Source of the DNA: Leptospira congkakensis | GTDB taxonomy: Bacteria; Spirochaetota; Leptospiria; Leptospirales; Leptospiraceae | Assembly: GCF_004770265.1 (NCBI RefSeq) | Contig: NZ_RQGQ01000017.1 | Span: forward strand, 434,001 to 498,000 | Reading direction: 5' to 3' | Length of the DNA stretch: 64,000 bases | In this document: positions 1 through 8,477 of the stretch, piece by piece | Numbering within the stretch: the first letter of the stretch is position 1 | How the letters are laid out: the number at the start of each line of letters is the position of its first letter | Notes under the pieces: model-generated | The model's input: only the letters and a program-made list of their open reading frames with translations | What the model was told of the DNA's origin: nothing | Databases searched by the model: none | Position numbers and translations under genes: made by a program

Positions 1-325
1 CTTTGAACGCGTCAAAAGATCCAAAGGATTTTGTGATCAAATCAGCAACAGCACCAGTAGGAGCTCCACCACCTTTAGGGGAAAGAGAATGCCAGTAGAA
101 TGTGTGATTCCAAATTTGCGCTGCGTTATTAAAAATTCCACCTGAAGACTTCTTAACAATGTCTTCAAGAGTAGCATTTTCAAACTCTGTACCTTTGATT
201 AGGTTGTTGAGGTTTGTAACGTAAGTTTGGTGGTGTTTACCATAATGAAACTCTAAAGTTTCAGGTGAAATATGGGGAAGAAGTGCATCCTTTGCATAAG
301 GAAGTTCTGGGAGTTTATGTTCCAT
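1..325 (-). CDS. sodB: Superoxide dismutase, Fe/Mn type (N-terminal part, cut by window edge)
   Basis: Converts superoxide to peroxide and oxygen in the cytoplasm. About 108 N-terminal codons are visible; the C-terminal domain lies outside the window. The fragment carries the family N-terminal helix with the first metal-ligand histidine in [11 protein letters not shown], and the second ligand in [10 protein letters not shown]. The start is ATG at 325-323 with a clear AGGAG Shine-Dalgarno at about 334-338. Small residues after NHTFYW ([12 protein letters not shown]) are usual in Fe/Mn SODs. Iron versus manganese specificity cannot be decided from this half. No neighbour lies immediately upstream, so it probably has its own promoter in 339-432. 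Confidence 0.93.
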   Translation of the reverse strand, partial: MEHKLPELPYAKDALLPHISPETLEFHYGKHHQTYVTNLNNLIKGTEFENATLEDIVKKSSGGIFNNAAQIWNHTFYWHSLSPKGGGAPTGAVADLITKSFGSFDAFK

Positions 326-432
326 GGTGTTCTCCTGATGGATTCAAGTGTAATTGTATTTTGTCTCTAGTATGGATCGCAAAAGCAAATCGTAAACTAA
401 AAAAGTAGAACGATTCTAATCGTTCCCCTCTA

Positions 433-1275
433 TTAATTTCGACTGACTGTAGAACGAACTGTCTTCAATAAATTTAAAATTTCCGAATGTAAAACTCCGT
501 TAGAAGCCACTAACTCCGGAAGTCCTGTATAGTAATGGACTCCGTTTAAGTCAGTCAATTTCCCACCTGCTTCTGCTAAAATCACAGAAATGGCCGAAAC
601 GTCCCAATGTTTTACAGTCTTTTCCCAAATGGCATCCATCACACCTTCCGCGATAAAACAAGCGTCCAAAACAAAGGAACCGGTTCTACGAAAGGATCGT
701 GCATACGTTAAAAATCCAGAAAGGTCAGCCATGATCTCTTGGATCATATGAGCCCGTTTTGTCGGAAGGTTGGGTGAAAAAATGGCACGGTTCAATTCCG
801 AAATTCGGGAAGTGCGAATTTGTTCCCCATTTTTATATGCCCCTTCGCCCATCACAGCGGAATAAACGGATTCTTGTGGAGGAACGATTACCACTCCACC
901 TACTGGTGTTTCTCTATGTTCCAATCCAAAGGAAATGGCATACAACGGAAGGCCACGAACAAAATTCATGGAACCGTCCACCGGATCTAAAACCCATTTA
1001 AAATCACCACCATCAATGGTGGGTTTGTCTTCACAAATGATTCCATCTTTAGGAAAAGATTTTTGTAAAAAACGAATCAATATATCACCTAACTTACCGT
1101 CGGCGGCATCAATCCTTTCTTTTTCATCCGCATCAGTTTCCGAACGAATCGAAGATACTTCTCTTTGGATTTTTTTTGCTTCATGGATGATACCCATGGC
1201 ATTTGCTTTTACGTATTCGATCCGTTTGATGGTTTCATCAATGGGAAAATTAATGGTTGGTGAAGATATGCCCAT
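433..1275 (-). CDS. Inositol monophosphatase family protein
   Basis: A 280-residue member of the Mg2+-dependent, Li+-sensitive sugar/inositol phosphatase family (SuhB/CysQ-like). Motif 1 is WVLDPVDGSMNFVRG at residues 94-108, giving the metal-binding Asp97 and Asp100. Motif 2 is HWDVSAISVILAEAGG at about 223-238, with catalytic-site Asp225. The upstream metal-site Glu is in CEDKP (about 81-85). Length is normal for the family. It follows 1288-2178 in the same direction with a 12-base gap, so the two probably share a transcript. Substrate (inositol-1-phosphate, PAP or fructose-1,6-bisphosphate) cannot be told from sequence. Confidence 0.88.
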   Translation of the reverse strand: MGISSPTINFPIDETIKRIEYVKANAMGIIHEAKKIQREVSSIRSETDADEKERIDAADGKLGDILIRFLQKSFPKDGIICEDKPTIDGGDFKWVLDPVDGSMNFVRGLPLYAISFGLEHRETPVGGVVIVPPQESVYSAVMGEGAYKNGEQIRTSRISELNRAIFSPNLPTKRAHMIQEIMADLSGFLTYARSFRRTGSFVLDACFIAEGVMDAIWEKTVKHWDVSAISVILAEAGGKLTDLNGVHYYTGLPELVASNGVLHSEILNLLKTVRSTVSRN

Positions 1276-1287
1276 ACTACCTGCTTT

Positions 1288-2178
1288 TTAATTATCGGAT
1301 GATTCCTGGATGACTTTCCATAAAATATTACCGGACTTCGACTGAGTCCTCTCTACTTCAAAGGAAGAAAGATATTCATGATACTTATTTAAAGTTTCTT
1401 CTGGAATTCCCGCTTCTGTTTCCGTCAGAATGGGGTAAAAGTTTCGAAACTTTTGAATCGTTTTTGGTAAACTAGGAATTAAAAAACGCAAAGATAAAGA
1501 CAAATAATCAATCCCTATAGGGCTATAAATCCTACCCAGTTTCCAAACTTCAGGTGTGATACCAAGTTCTTCACGAATGGTTGATTCTGTTTCTGAAAAA
1601 TCAATTTCATCAAAAATTTCTGAAAATCTACGAATGGGTTTGTTATCATCTTTTTCCGATTCCACACGAAAGATCCCACCCTGGAAACGTTTCGCTTGAA
1701 AGTCGGTAACGTTTTCACCCTCTTCTTTTGTAGAATGAAGGTGAATGATTTTAACTTGGAAATACAACCTGTCCGTCAAGATGGAAGGAGTCATATTTTG
1801 TGAGCCAGGTTTTTTAATTTCATCCGACCCCGCTCCACCCAAATACAACATATCTACCGAAAAAACGTATAAAAACCGAGAAGAGCCAAAGATCATTGGC
1901 CGAACAAAAAACAATTTTCCTGTTTCTCGTTTCGGTCTTGGCTCCGGTAACAAACAAGTTCCTTCTATCGCCTCGGGAATGTATTTCAGAACCGTTTGCA
2001 CAAAATTTTTAATATCACCAAACTCTGGTTGCGTGCTAGAAGTTCCTGGAATCAAAAACTTTTCTGCAAACTGAATGTATGGAGAATGTAGGTTATCTAC
2101 ATAAATTTCACCGGGTTTATTTTTTGCGGATGTTTCATTCAGGATCCGGTTGATGGATTGATAATCTTGTACTTTCAT
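1288..2178 (-). CDS. Conserved hypothetical protein, weakly Nudix-like
   Basis: A 296-residue soluble protein I do not recognise. It has no signal peptide or membrane segment. The middle contains RFQGGIFRVE (around residues 165-174) and, about 40 residues later, IREELGI; these faintly resemble the glycine pair and the EExG end of a Nudix box. The Arg-Glu of the box is missing, so hydrolase activity should not be assumed. It sits between a GH42 beta-galactosidase (25 bases upstream) and an inositol-phosphatase-like gene (12 bases downstream) on the same strand, which suggests an operon. The reading frame is well supported by length and spacing. Confidence 0.7.
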   Translation of the reverse strand: MKVQDYQSINRILNETSAKNKPGEIYVDNLHSPYIQFAEKFLIPGTSSTQPEFGDIKNFVQTVLKYIPEAIEGTCLLPEPRPKRETGKLFFVRPMIFGSSRFLYVFSVDMLYLGGAGSDEIKKPGSQNMTPSILTDRLYFQVKIIHLHSTKEEGENVTDFQAKRFQGGIFRVESEKDDNKPIRRFSEIFDEIDFSETESTIREELGITPEVWKLGRIYSPIGIDYLSLSLRFLIPSLPKTIQKFRNFYPILTETEAGIPEETLNKYHEYLSSFEVERTQSKSGNILWKVIQESSDN

Positions 2179-2203
2179 TTTTTATTTTTCAAATAACAAA
2201 TTT

Positions 2204-4186
2204 CTATTTTGGAATCTTTTTGATTCTATATCCAAAAGGTTTTAAAATCGAAAGGCCAGCCAATCTATACTTCGACGAATGATTCATCGTGATTTGGTAA
2301 TTGTATTTTTTTCCTTCACGATAATGGCGTTCAATCGTTGCTCCAAGAAAACCAAAAGGAACTCCTGCCCCTTTTAATACCTTTCGGTAAAATAGAATGA
2401 AACTTTCAGGAGTTAAGGAAGTTCCCACATAATAAACTTTGCCTTTTCCATAAGAATTCACTGTGATGGCTGGTTTTCCTGAATAGAATTTTTTAGAGTC
2501 ATTATACTTTGCGATGACCTTTGCTGTTTTTGGTTCCAGAATTTCACAAAACTTGGCACCTTTCAGAGGTAATATTCCCATTCGAATCCCAACTTTGTCC
2601 GTTGCGGGTGCCTCAAACTGAAACACTTCAACCCCAGTCATTTCACCAAATACACCGGGAACTGGTTCTTCAACCATCCAGTGGTCCTTGTCTTTGATTC
2701 CCGCGCGGTAACCAAGAACCAAAGTTCCCCCACCTGCTACATAGGTTTTTAATTTTTCCACAACTGCTGGATCAAACATTGTATAGAGAGGGAGTGTTAA
2801 TACTTTGTACTGAGACCAGTCGTTCTCTGCACTAATGGGAAGGGAATGAGAGTTTACATTCAAAACATTGGTTCCTGCAAACCAAGTGGCGAGTTCAATA
2901 TCGTAGCCTACCTGGGCAAAAGGAACAGGAGCAAATTTTAAACCATCACTGAGAGGTTGGTGTTTGTAATTACGTGAATTTTCGATATCGTGTAAAATTG
3001 CCACCTCTGCTTTGTAAGGCGAATCTGCGATATCAGCAGCAAACTCACGAATGTCTTCGATTGTATCTTTTAATTCAAAGTATTTGGCAGTTTTTCTTTT
3101 TCCATGGTCTAGAATTCCATAACAAAGTTGTTCCTGACCAAAACGAGCCGTGCGGTAACGGAAAAAATAAATTTGGTTCGCGCCATTCACTATGGCTTGT
3201 GTGAGCCAAAGACCAATTTGACCCGGCGGTGGAAGGTAACCCAAAGTATCGTGACCTTGAACACCCGAAAATTGTTCCATCACGGTGTATGGTTTGTTCT
3301 TTAAACCTCTAGAATATTGTTGAGTGGCTGTAACCAGTGGATGTGGGTATGGTTCTTGTTGGTTCCCCCAAACAGGATAGTTATCCCAAGACACATAGTC
3401 CAATTTGGAAAACATATCTGCCATATCTGTGATTGGTAAAAAAGGAGAAGGATAAAGATTCGTTGTGAGAGGTTTTCCTTTGCTGTACTTTCTCAAAATC
3501 TCAGCTTGGAAATGGATGTAGGAAACTAGTTCATCTGATTGGAACCTATAATAGTCTTGGATCATCGCTGGGTTAAAGTTACTAGCCACATGAGCAGCCG
3601 GTAGAGGAATTTCATTCCAATCCGAGTAAATCACTCCCCAAAAAATGTTCCCCCAACGTTTGTTAAGCGAATCTAAGGTTTTGTATTTTGTTTTCAGCCA
3701 TGAACGAAAGTTTTTAAGAGCTAATGGAGAATAATCAACATCGGAGCCTTCATGTCCTGGTTCATTGTCAATTTGCCAGCCTACTACTGCCGGATGGTTG
3801 CCAAAATGTTTGGCCATGGCGGTAACAATTCGTTCCGTTGCTTTTTTGTAAGCAGGGGAAGAAAAACAGGCTTGGCGTCTTGTACCAATCCCTCGAACAA
3901 TTCCCTCTTTAGAAACCTGAACGATTTCCGGAAATTTTTTGTACAACCAGGGTGGGAACGTTGCCGTCGGTGTTCCGAGAATCGCAGTCATTCCATGGTC
4001 TTGGACTTTCTTTAAAACAGCATCAAACAAAGAAAAGTCGAACTTTCCTTCCTTGGGTTCCATAAGTCCCCAAGCAAATTCTGCGAGTCTTACAGAAGAA
4101 AGACCCATCTCTTTCATAATTTTTAGGTCTTCATCCCAATCCTTAGGGTTCCATTGTTCCGGATAATAACAGGCGCCAAAGATCAT
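2204..4186 (-). CDS. Beta-galactosidase, glycoside hydrolase family 42
   Basis: A 660-residue GH42 enzyme. The N-terminal TIM barrel opens with FGACYYPEQW; the predicted acid/base Glu142 is in GWQIDNEPG and the predicted nucleophile Glu304 is in TVMEQFSG. The trimerisation domain (about 390-600) follows, with the glutamine-amidotransferase-like fold typical of the family, then a short C-terminal beta domain. No signal peptide is visible, so it probably acts on imported oligosaccharides. No sugar transporter or regulator lies next to it. It is first in a possible operon with 2178-1288 and 1275-433, and is divergent from hslO. GH42 enzymes cleave beta-galactosides from plant or host glycans; the true substrate is unknown. 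Confidence 0.92.
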   Translation of the reverse strand: MIFGACYYPEQWNPKDWDEDLKIMKEMGLSSVRLAEFAWGLMEPKEGKFDFSLFDAVLKKVQDHGMTAILGTPTATFPPWLYKKFPEIVQVSKEGIVRGIGTRRQACFSSPAYKKATERIVTAMAKHFGNHPAVVGWQIDNEPGHEGSDVDYSPLALKNFRSWLKTKYKTLDSLNKRWGNIFWGVIYSDWNEIPLPAAHVASNFNPAMIQDYYRFQSDELVSYIHFQAEILRKYSKGKPLTTNLYPSPFLPITDMADMFSKLDYVSWDNYPVWGNQQEPYPHPLVTATQQYSRGLKNKPYTVMEQFSGVQGHDTLGYLPPPGQIGLWLTQAIVNGANQIYFFRYRTARFGQEQLCYGILDHGKRKTAKYFELKDTIEDIREFAADIADSPYKAEVAILHDIENSRNYKHQPLSDGLKFAPVPFAQVGYDIELATWFAGTNVLNVNSHSLPISAENDWSQYKVLTLPLYTMFDPAVVEKLKTYVAGGGTLVLGYRAGIKDKDHWMVEEPVPGVFGEMTGVEVFQFEAPATDKVGIRMGILPLKGAKFCEILEPKTAKVIAKYNDSKKFYSGKPAITVNSYGKGKVYYVGTSLTPESFILFYRKVLKGAGVPFGFLGATIERHYREGKKYNYQITMNHSSKYRLAGLSILKPFGYRIKKIPK

Positions 4187-4262
4187 ATTTTTCCTTTTTT
4201 CAGATTGCAGAATCTATCTTGTGACACAGACTGAATCAGAAAACACCCCTTTCAATCAAATA

Positions 4263-5117
4263 ATGTCTGACCAAGTTATTTTAGGTATATCCAACACCCA
4301 CCACTATCGATTCACTTTAGTCGATTTGACAGAAACAGCCAAAGAACCTATGTTTCTTCATTCTCTAAACAAAGAAATGTCCGTATTCCTTTCCAAAACC
4401 ATGATGGGTGCACTCTTTCTCGCAGAGATGACAAAAAACCAACAAAAGGTTAGTATCCAATGGAAGGATGATTCCAACAAACAGGCTTTAGCCTACAGTG
4501 ATCGTTACGGAAAGATGAAGTCTGTGGCTTATTCTGCAAGTCATGAAGAAGGTGACATTCGAAACGAATTCATTTTAGGCCAAGGAATCATGAAAGTGAT
4601 CCGTTGGGATTTTGATTCGGACACATACCAATCTTACACAAACCTTGTGGAAGATACTTTCGAAGTTAATTTTATCAAATACTTAACCGAATCGGAACAA
4701 ATCAAAGCCATTGTGGGAATGGAAGTGTATCCTTTTGATTTTCCAGGAAATGATTTTTCCGCCAAAGGTTTGTTTTTTGAAGCGTTGCCGGATGCACCGG
4801 AAGAAAGTTTTACTTATCTTATTTCCAAAATCCAACCCTTAGTGAGAAAGGAAGCATTTTGGGCGCTGAATATCGATGAGATGTTAGCATCATTGCAAAC
4901 AGAGATTGGATCGGAGTTGGAAGTTCTCAGCAAAGAATCTCCAGAATTTTTGTGTGATTGTTCCAGACATAAAGTGGCTGATATCATTGCTTCCCTTGGC
5001 AAACAAGAAGCCGATTCCATCATCGATGAATTTGGAAAGATTGAAATCACTTGTGAATTTTGTAGAACGGCTTACCAATTCAATTCCTTTGATGTGGAGA
5101 AATTCTTTAATCAATGA
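4263..5117 (+). CDS. hslO: Hsp33 redox-regulated chaperone
   Basis: Cytoplasmic holdase activated by oxidation. The C-terminal zinc centre is complete: CDC near residues 244-246 and CEFC near residues 275-278, spaced as in Hsp33. I chose the ATG at 4263 (protein begins MSDQVILG) because it fits the family N-terminus. An in-frame GTG at 4221 would add 14 residues but leave only 34 bases to the divergent GH42 gene; neither start has a good ribosome site. Its stop overlaps the tsaE start by four bases (ATGA), so the two are translationally coupled. It is the first gene of an hslO-tsaE-tsaB-rnr operon. Confidence 0.92.
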   Translation: MSDQVILGISNTHHYRFTLVDLTETAKEPMFLHSLNKEMSVFLSKTMMGALFLAEMTKNQQKVSIQWKDDSNKQALAYSDRYGKMKSVAYSASHEEGDIRNEFILGQGIMKVIRWDFDSDTYQSYTNLVEDTFEVNFIKYLTESEQIKAIVGMEVYPFDFPGNDFSAKGLFFEALPDAPEESFTYLISKIQPLVRKEAFWALNIDEMLASLQTEIGSELEVLSKESPEFLCDCSRHKVADIIASLGKQEADSIIDEFGKIEITCEFCRTAYQFNSFDVEKFFNQ

Positions 5118-5572
5118 AAGCCAGTTTTCTCTCCCTCAGAGAATCGGAACTGAACCCAGTGTTTTTAAGTTTGGACCAATTGGTAAAACAATTCTTAGAG
5201 AAAAACAGGTTCCCAGTCATTCTGATTTCTGGTGAAATGGGTGCCGGTAAAACCACTTTCATTCGCGAATGGTATAGCCGGTTTGGAACAGAAAGTTCCA
5301 TCAATTCCCCTACTTTTTCCTTATACAATATTTATGATTCGCCTAACTTTCGTTTATACCATTTTGATTTGTACCGACTGAAATCTACTGAAGAACTGGA
5401 TGAACTTGGATTCGAAGAAATTTGGGGAAAAGAAGCGGTCTCTGCGATTGAATGGTGGCAAATTGCAGAACTTTATCTACCAAAAACCAATCGGATTCGA
5501 TTGTCGATTGATGCAGATTCGATAGAAGTCCGTTCCTATACCTTAGAATGGTCGGAAGAAGAAATTCGATGA
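5114..5572 (+). CDS. tsaE: tRNA t6A biosynthesis ATPase TsaE
   Basis: The ATPase of the TsaBDE complex, which installs threonylcarbamoyl on A37 of ANN-decoding tRNAs. At 152 residues it is of normal size. The Walker A motif GEMGAGKTT is at residues 40-48, followed by SPTF and the YHFDLYRL segment that is characteristic of TsaE/YjeE. It overlaps hslO by four bases upstream and tsaB by four bases downstream (ATGA), so the three are coupled. Its direct partner TsaB is the next gene. TsaD is not in the window. Confidence 0.93.
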   Translation: MKASFLSLRESELNPVFLSLDQLVKQFLEKNRFPVILISGEMGAGKTTFIREWYSRFGTESSINSPTFSLYNIYDSPNFRLYHFDLYRLKSTEELDELGFEEIWGKEAVSAIEWWQIAELYLPKTNRIRLSIDADSIEVRSYTLEWSEEEIR

Positions 5573-6240
5573 ATGTCCTCTATTTTGACACAACCCAAGA
5601 CTGGATTCAGGTTCTTGTTGCTAGATCTTCTGAAAACTTAGAGTTAGAAATTCTTTCAGAACAAACGGAAACCACACCAAAAGAATCCTCTTATAAATTG
5701 GTGGAATTCATCCGTGTCGGTTTGGAAACCGCAAACATTAAAAAGCCAGATCTAATCCTTGTCGCGAGTGGACCGGGATCATTTACCGGTATTCGCATAA
5801 CAGTCACTACTGCGAGAGACCTTTCTCAACTATGGAAAATTCCAGTTTTTGGAGTGGATAGTTTGGAGGCCTATTTGGTAGGAATTGCTGAAAACAAAGT
5901 TGGTAAAGGAAGTTCCCAACTCTGTTTGGATGGCAAACAAGGAAAATACTATACAAAATTTGAAACAGAAAATGGTTTTTCCGAGTCTTTGGACATGACT
6001 CCAGAAAGTATAGAATCAAAAATTAAAACGAGAGAATGGACACCTAACAATTGGTACTATACTGGCAATATGCCTAAGTTTTACCCTAGTACCGCCATAA
6101 AAATTGAAGCGACAAACCTAAATCTTTCGTCTATACTACTGTATAGTTTGAAAGAGTATTTCAAAACAGAACCTAATAAAAACGACTATTTATCTCTCCT
6201 GCCCAACTACATCCGCGGGACCTACGTAGATCACAAATGA
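5569..6240 (+). CDS. tsaB: tRNA t6A biosynthesis protein TsaB
   Basis: Scaffold subunit that pairs with TsaD in t6A synthesis; ASKHA (actin-like) fold. The protein starts MNVLYFDTT, the family's first phosphate loop, and has GPGSFTGIRI at residues 68-77, the most conserved TsaB motif. I start it at ATG 5569, inside the tsaE stop (ATGA overlap), rather than at the in-frame ATG 5548, because the family begins directly with the LxxDT strand. The C-terminal half is divergent, as is usual for TsaB. Next comes rnr after four bases. Confidence 0.92.
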   Translation: MNVLYFDTTQDWIQVLVARSSENLELEILSEQTETTPKESSYKLVEFIRVGLETANIKKPDLILVASGPGSFTGIRITVTTARDLSQLWKIPVFGVDSLEAYLVGIAENKVGKGSSQLCLDGKQGKYYTKFETENGFSESLDMTPESIESKIKTREWTPNNWYYTGNMPKFYPSTAIKIEATNLNLSSILLYSLKEYFKTEPNKNDYLSLLPNYIRGTYVDHK

Positions 6241-6244
6241 ATTT

Positions 6245-8437
6245 ATGGATACCTATAAAATACAAAAGAAAATCATAGAATTTCTGGATCAAAAATCCGG
6301 AAAGGACATCACAAGACAAGAGATCAAAAAAAAATTTACCGAATCAAGTGAATTCAAACGACCCGACCCAAAAACGAAGAAAGTAAAATCCTTCAAACGA
6401 AAAGAAAAAGTTCCAAGAAAGGAAATCGAATTCCTCATCGACCAACTTCTCAATTTATTAGAATCCGAAGGATTACTGATTCCTAACAAAAAATATTTAA
6501 CTGTAGCAAGTCCCTTTCGCCTAACAGGAAGAATCTCCATTTCTCGTAGGGGTGATGGTTTTATCTCTCTCCCTTCCAAAAACGAAATTTTTGTTCCAGG
6601 CCCAATGACCAATTCCGCGATCACGGGAGACAAGGTAGAAGTCATTCCTTTGGGAGTTGGAAAAAGAGACAGGCTCGAAGCAGAAGTCACGAATATTGTA
6701 AAACGTGGCCGTGTTCTTTACCGAATGCGAGTGAAAGAAAAAACAAACAAATTTGTTTTTGGAAATTTCCTCGATATGCTCGGCGAAGGCAAAGAAGGAG
6801 TCCTTCACGTTAAATCCATTCTCAAAGATACCTTTGATTCGATTAATGTAAACGATACCCTCATCGTAAAATTCAAAGAGGGAGCCATCCCTCAGGACAA
6901 TCTTTATGATGTGAGTTTTATTCGATTTGAATCGGATACTAAAGAAGACAGCGACTTGCAACGGATTCTAATGAAATACAATTACGATCCGGTGCATCCA
7001 GACTTTATTCCTTTGGACTTTCCTGAAGAAGTTTCGGAGAAAACGGTTTCTGATTGGAACAGTAGGACCGACTTACGGGATTTATATGCGGTCACAATTG
7101 ATGGAATCACAGCAAAGGATTTTGATGATGCCATTAGTTTTGTCGATGAAGGAAATAGGCTTCGCGTATGGATTCATATTGCTGATGTTTCCTATTATGT
7201 AGAAAAAGATTCTCCTCTAGACAAAGAGGCCTATGAAAGAGCCACTTCGGTTTATTTAGCCAACCGAGTGGTTCCCATGTTACCACCGATTTTATCAGAA
7301 GACCTTTGCAGTTTGGTTGCGAATACCAATCGCCTGGCCTTTACCGTAGAGATGGAAGCAAGTAAATCTGGTGAAATTTACAATGCTAAGTTTTATAAAT
7401 CCGTCATCAAAGTGAATACAAGATACACTTATGAAATGGCCGAAGAGGAAATCAAAGCCAAAGATCCCAAAAATTGGATGTATCAAGTTTCACAATTCAC
7501 AGAAGCCCTTCGCAAACGTAGAATGGAAGCCGGACGAATCGATTTAAACTTACGCGAAACCACAATCACTTGGAACGAACGTAAAGAGCCTGTAGGAATA
7601 GTCAATCGTGAACGACTAACAAGCCATATGCTGATTGAAGAGTTGATGTTGTCTGCTAACTTGAAAGTAGATGAGTTTTTGAGAAAACGAAAAGCTCCAT
7701 CATTGCATCGAATCCACGAAGCTATGGATGAAGAAAAGTTAGAGACTCTCAATCATTTTCTCCAATTGAATGGATATAACATCCAAATCAAAGATACAAG
7801 TTATGCAGAAATCATGAAGGCAGTAAAAGAGATCGAAGATGGTTCCGTTGGAAAAATTTTCAACTATTTACTGCTACGAAGTTTTATGCAGGCCTATTAC
7901 GGATCCGATCCTCTCGGTCACTGGGGGCTTGGATTTAAAGACTATTGTCATTTCACCTCACCCATCCGCAGGTATCCTGATTTAATTGTGCATAGAGTAT
8001 TACAAGCAACTCTTTTAGAAACTGAAAGAGCATACTCTGAAAATGAAATTGCTGTTATGGGACTTCATTGTTCAGAAGAAGAAAGAAGAGCCGCAGATGC
8101 GGAACGAGACATTGTAAAAATCAAATCGTTTCGTTATTTGGAATCAACGGGAATCCAAGAGTTTAAAGGATTTATTGTGGGGATCCGACCTTCTCAAATT
8201 TTTGTGGAATTAGATATTTCCAATTTGGAAGGTGTGCTCGATAAATCAGAGTTTACTGATGAATTTGAAGTTATGATCAAAAATGATTTCTCTTTTTATT
8301 CTAAAAAATATTCCAAAATATTTTTTATCGGCGATCCAGTTTCCGTAAGCCTTGATCGAATTGATTTTGAAGAGATCAAAGTTTTTTTAAAATTAAAAGA
8401 TTTCAAAAAAGACGAACCCTCTCCAAAAAAGAAATAA
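6245..8437 (+). CDS. rnr: Ribonuclease R
   Basis: A processive 3'-5' exoribonuclease of the RNB family, 730 residues. An N-terminal winged-helix/cold-shock region (about 1-230) is followed by the RNB catalytic domain, with the acidic cluster TAKDFDDAISF near 288-298 and FTSPIRRYPDLIVHR near 575-589. A C-terminal S1 domain lies at about 635-715, and the end is Lys-rich. It is the last gene of the hslO-tsaE-tsaB-rnr run, four bases after tsaB. In other bacteria RNase R acts with tmRNA on nonstop mRNAs and structured RNA, which is relevant to the tRNA array at 48540-49757. Confidence 0.95.
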   Translation: MDTYKIQKKIIEFLDQKSGKDITRQEIKKKFTESSEFKRPDPKTKKVKSFKRKEKVPRKEIEFLIDQLLNLLESEGLLIPNKKYLTVASPFRLTGRISISRRGDGFISLPSKNEIFVPGPMTNSAITGDKVEVIPLGVGKRDRLEAEVTNIVKRGRVLYRMRVKEKTNKFVFGNFLDMLGEGKEGVLHVKSILKDTFDSINVNDTLIVKFKEGAIPQDNLYDVSFIRFESDTKEDSDLQRILMKYNYDPVHPDFIPLDFPEEVSEKTVSDWNSRTDLRDLYAVTIDGITAKDFDDAISFVDEGNRLRVWIHIADVSYYVEKDSPLDKEAYERATSVYLANRVVPMLPPILSEDLCSLVANTNRLAFTVEMEASKSGEIYNAKFYKSVIKVNTRYTYEMAEEEIKAKDPKNWMYQVSQFTEALRKRRMEAGRIDLNLRETTITWNERKEPVGIVNRERLTSHMLIEELMLSANLKVDEFLRKRKAPSLHRIHEAMDEEKLETLNHFLQLNGYNIQIKDTSYAEIMKAVKEIEDGSVGKIFNYLLLRSFMQAYYGSDPLGHWGLGFKDYCHFTSPIRRYPDLIVHRVLQATLLETERAYSENEIAVMGLHCSEEERRAADAERDIVKIKSFRYLESTGIQEFKGFIVGIRPSQIFVELDISNLEGVLDKSEFTDEFEVMIKNDFSFYSKKYSKIFFIGDPVSVSLDRIDFEEIKVFLKLKDFKKDEPSPKKK

Positions 8438-8444
8438 CCAACTG

Positions 8445-8477
8445 TTCCGAATCTATTTTATAAAGATAGATTCGGAA
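8445..8477. terminator. Bidirectional terminator between rnr and the phosphatase lipoprotein gene
   Basis: A 12-bp perfect stem (8445-8456 with 8466-8477; core CCGAATCTAT) and a 9-base loop, with T-rich DNA on both sides (TTTCTTCT to the right; TTTCTTTTTT reading leftwards on the minus strand). It sits between two convergent genes. The stop codon of the minus-strand gene lies in the loop. Confidence 0.7.
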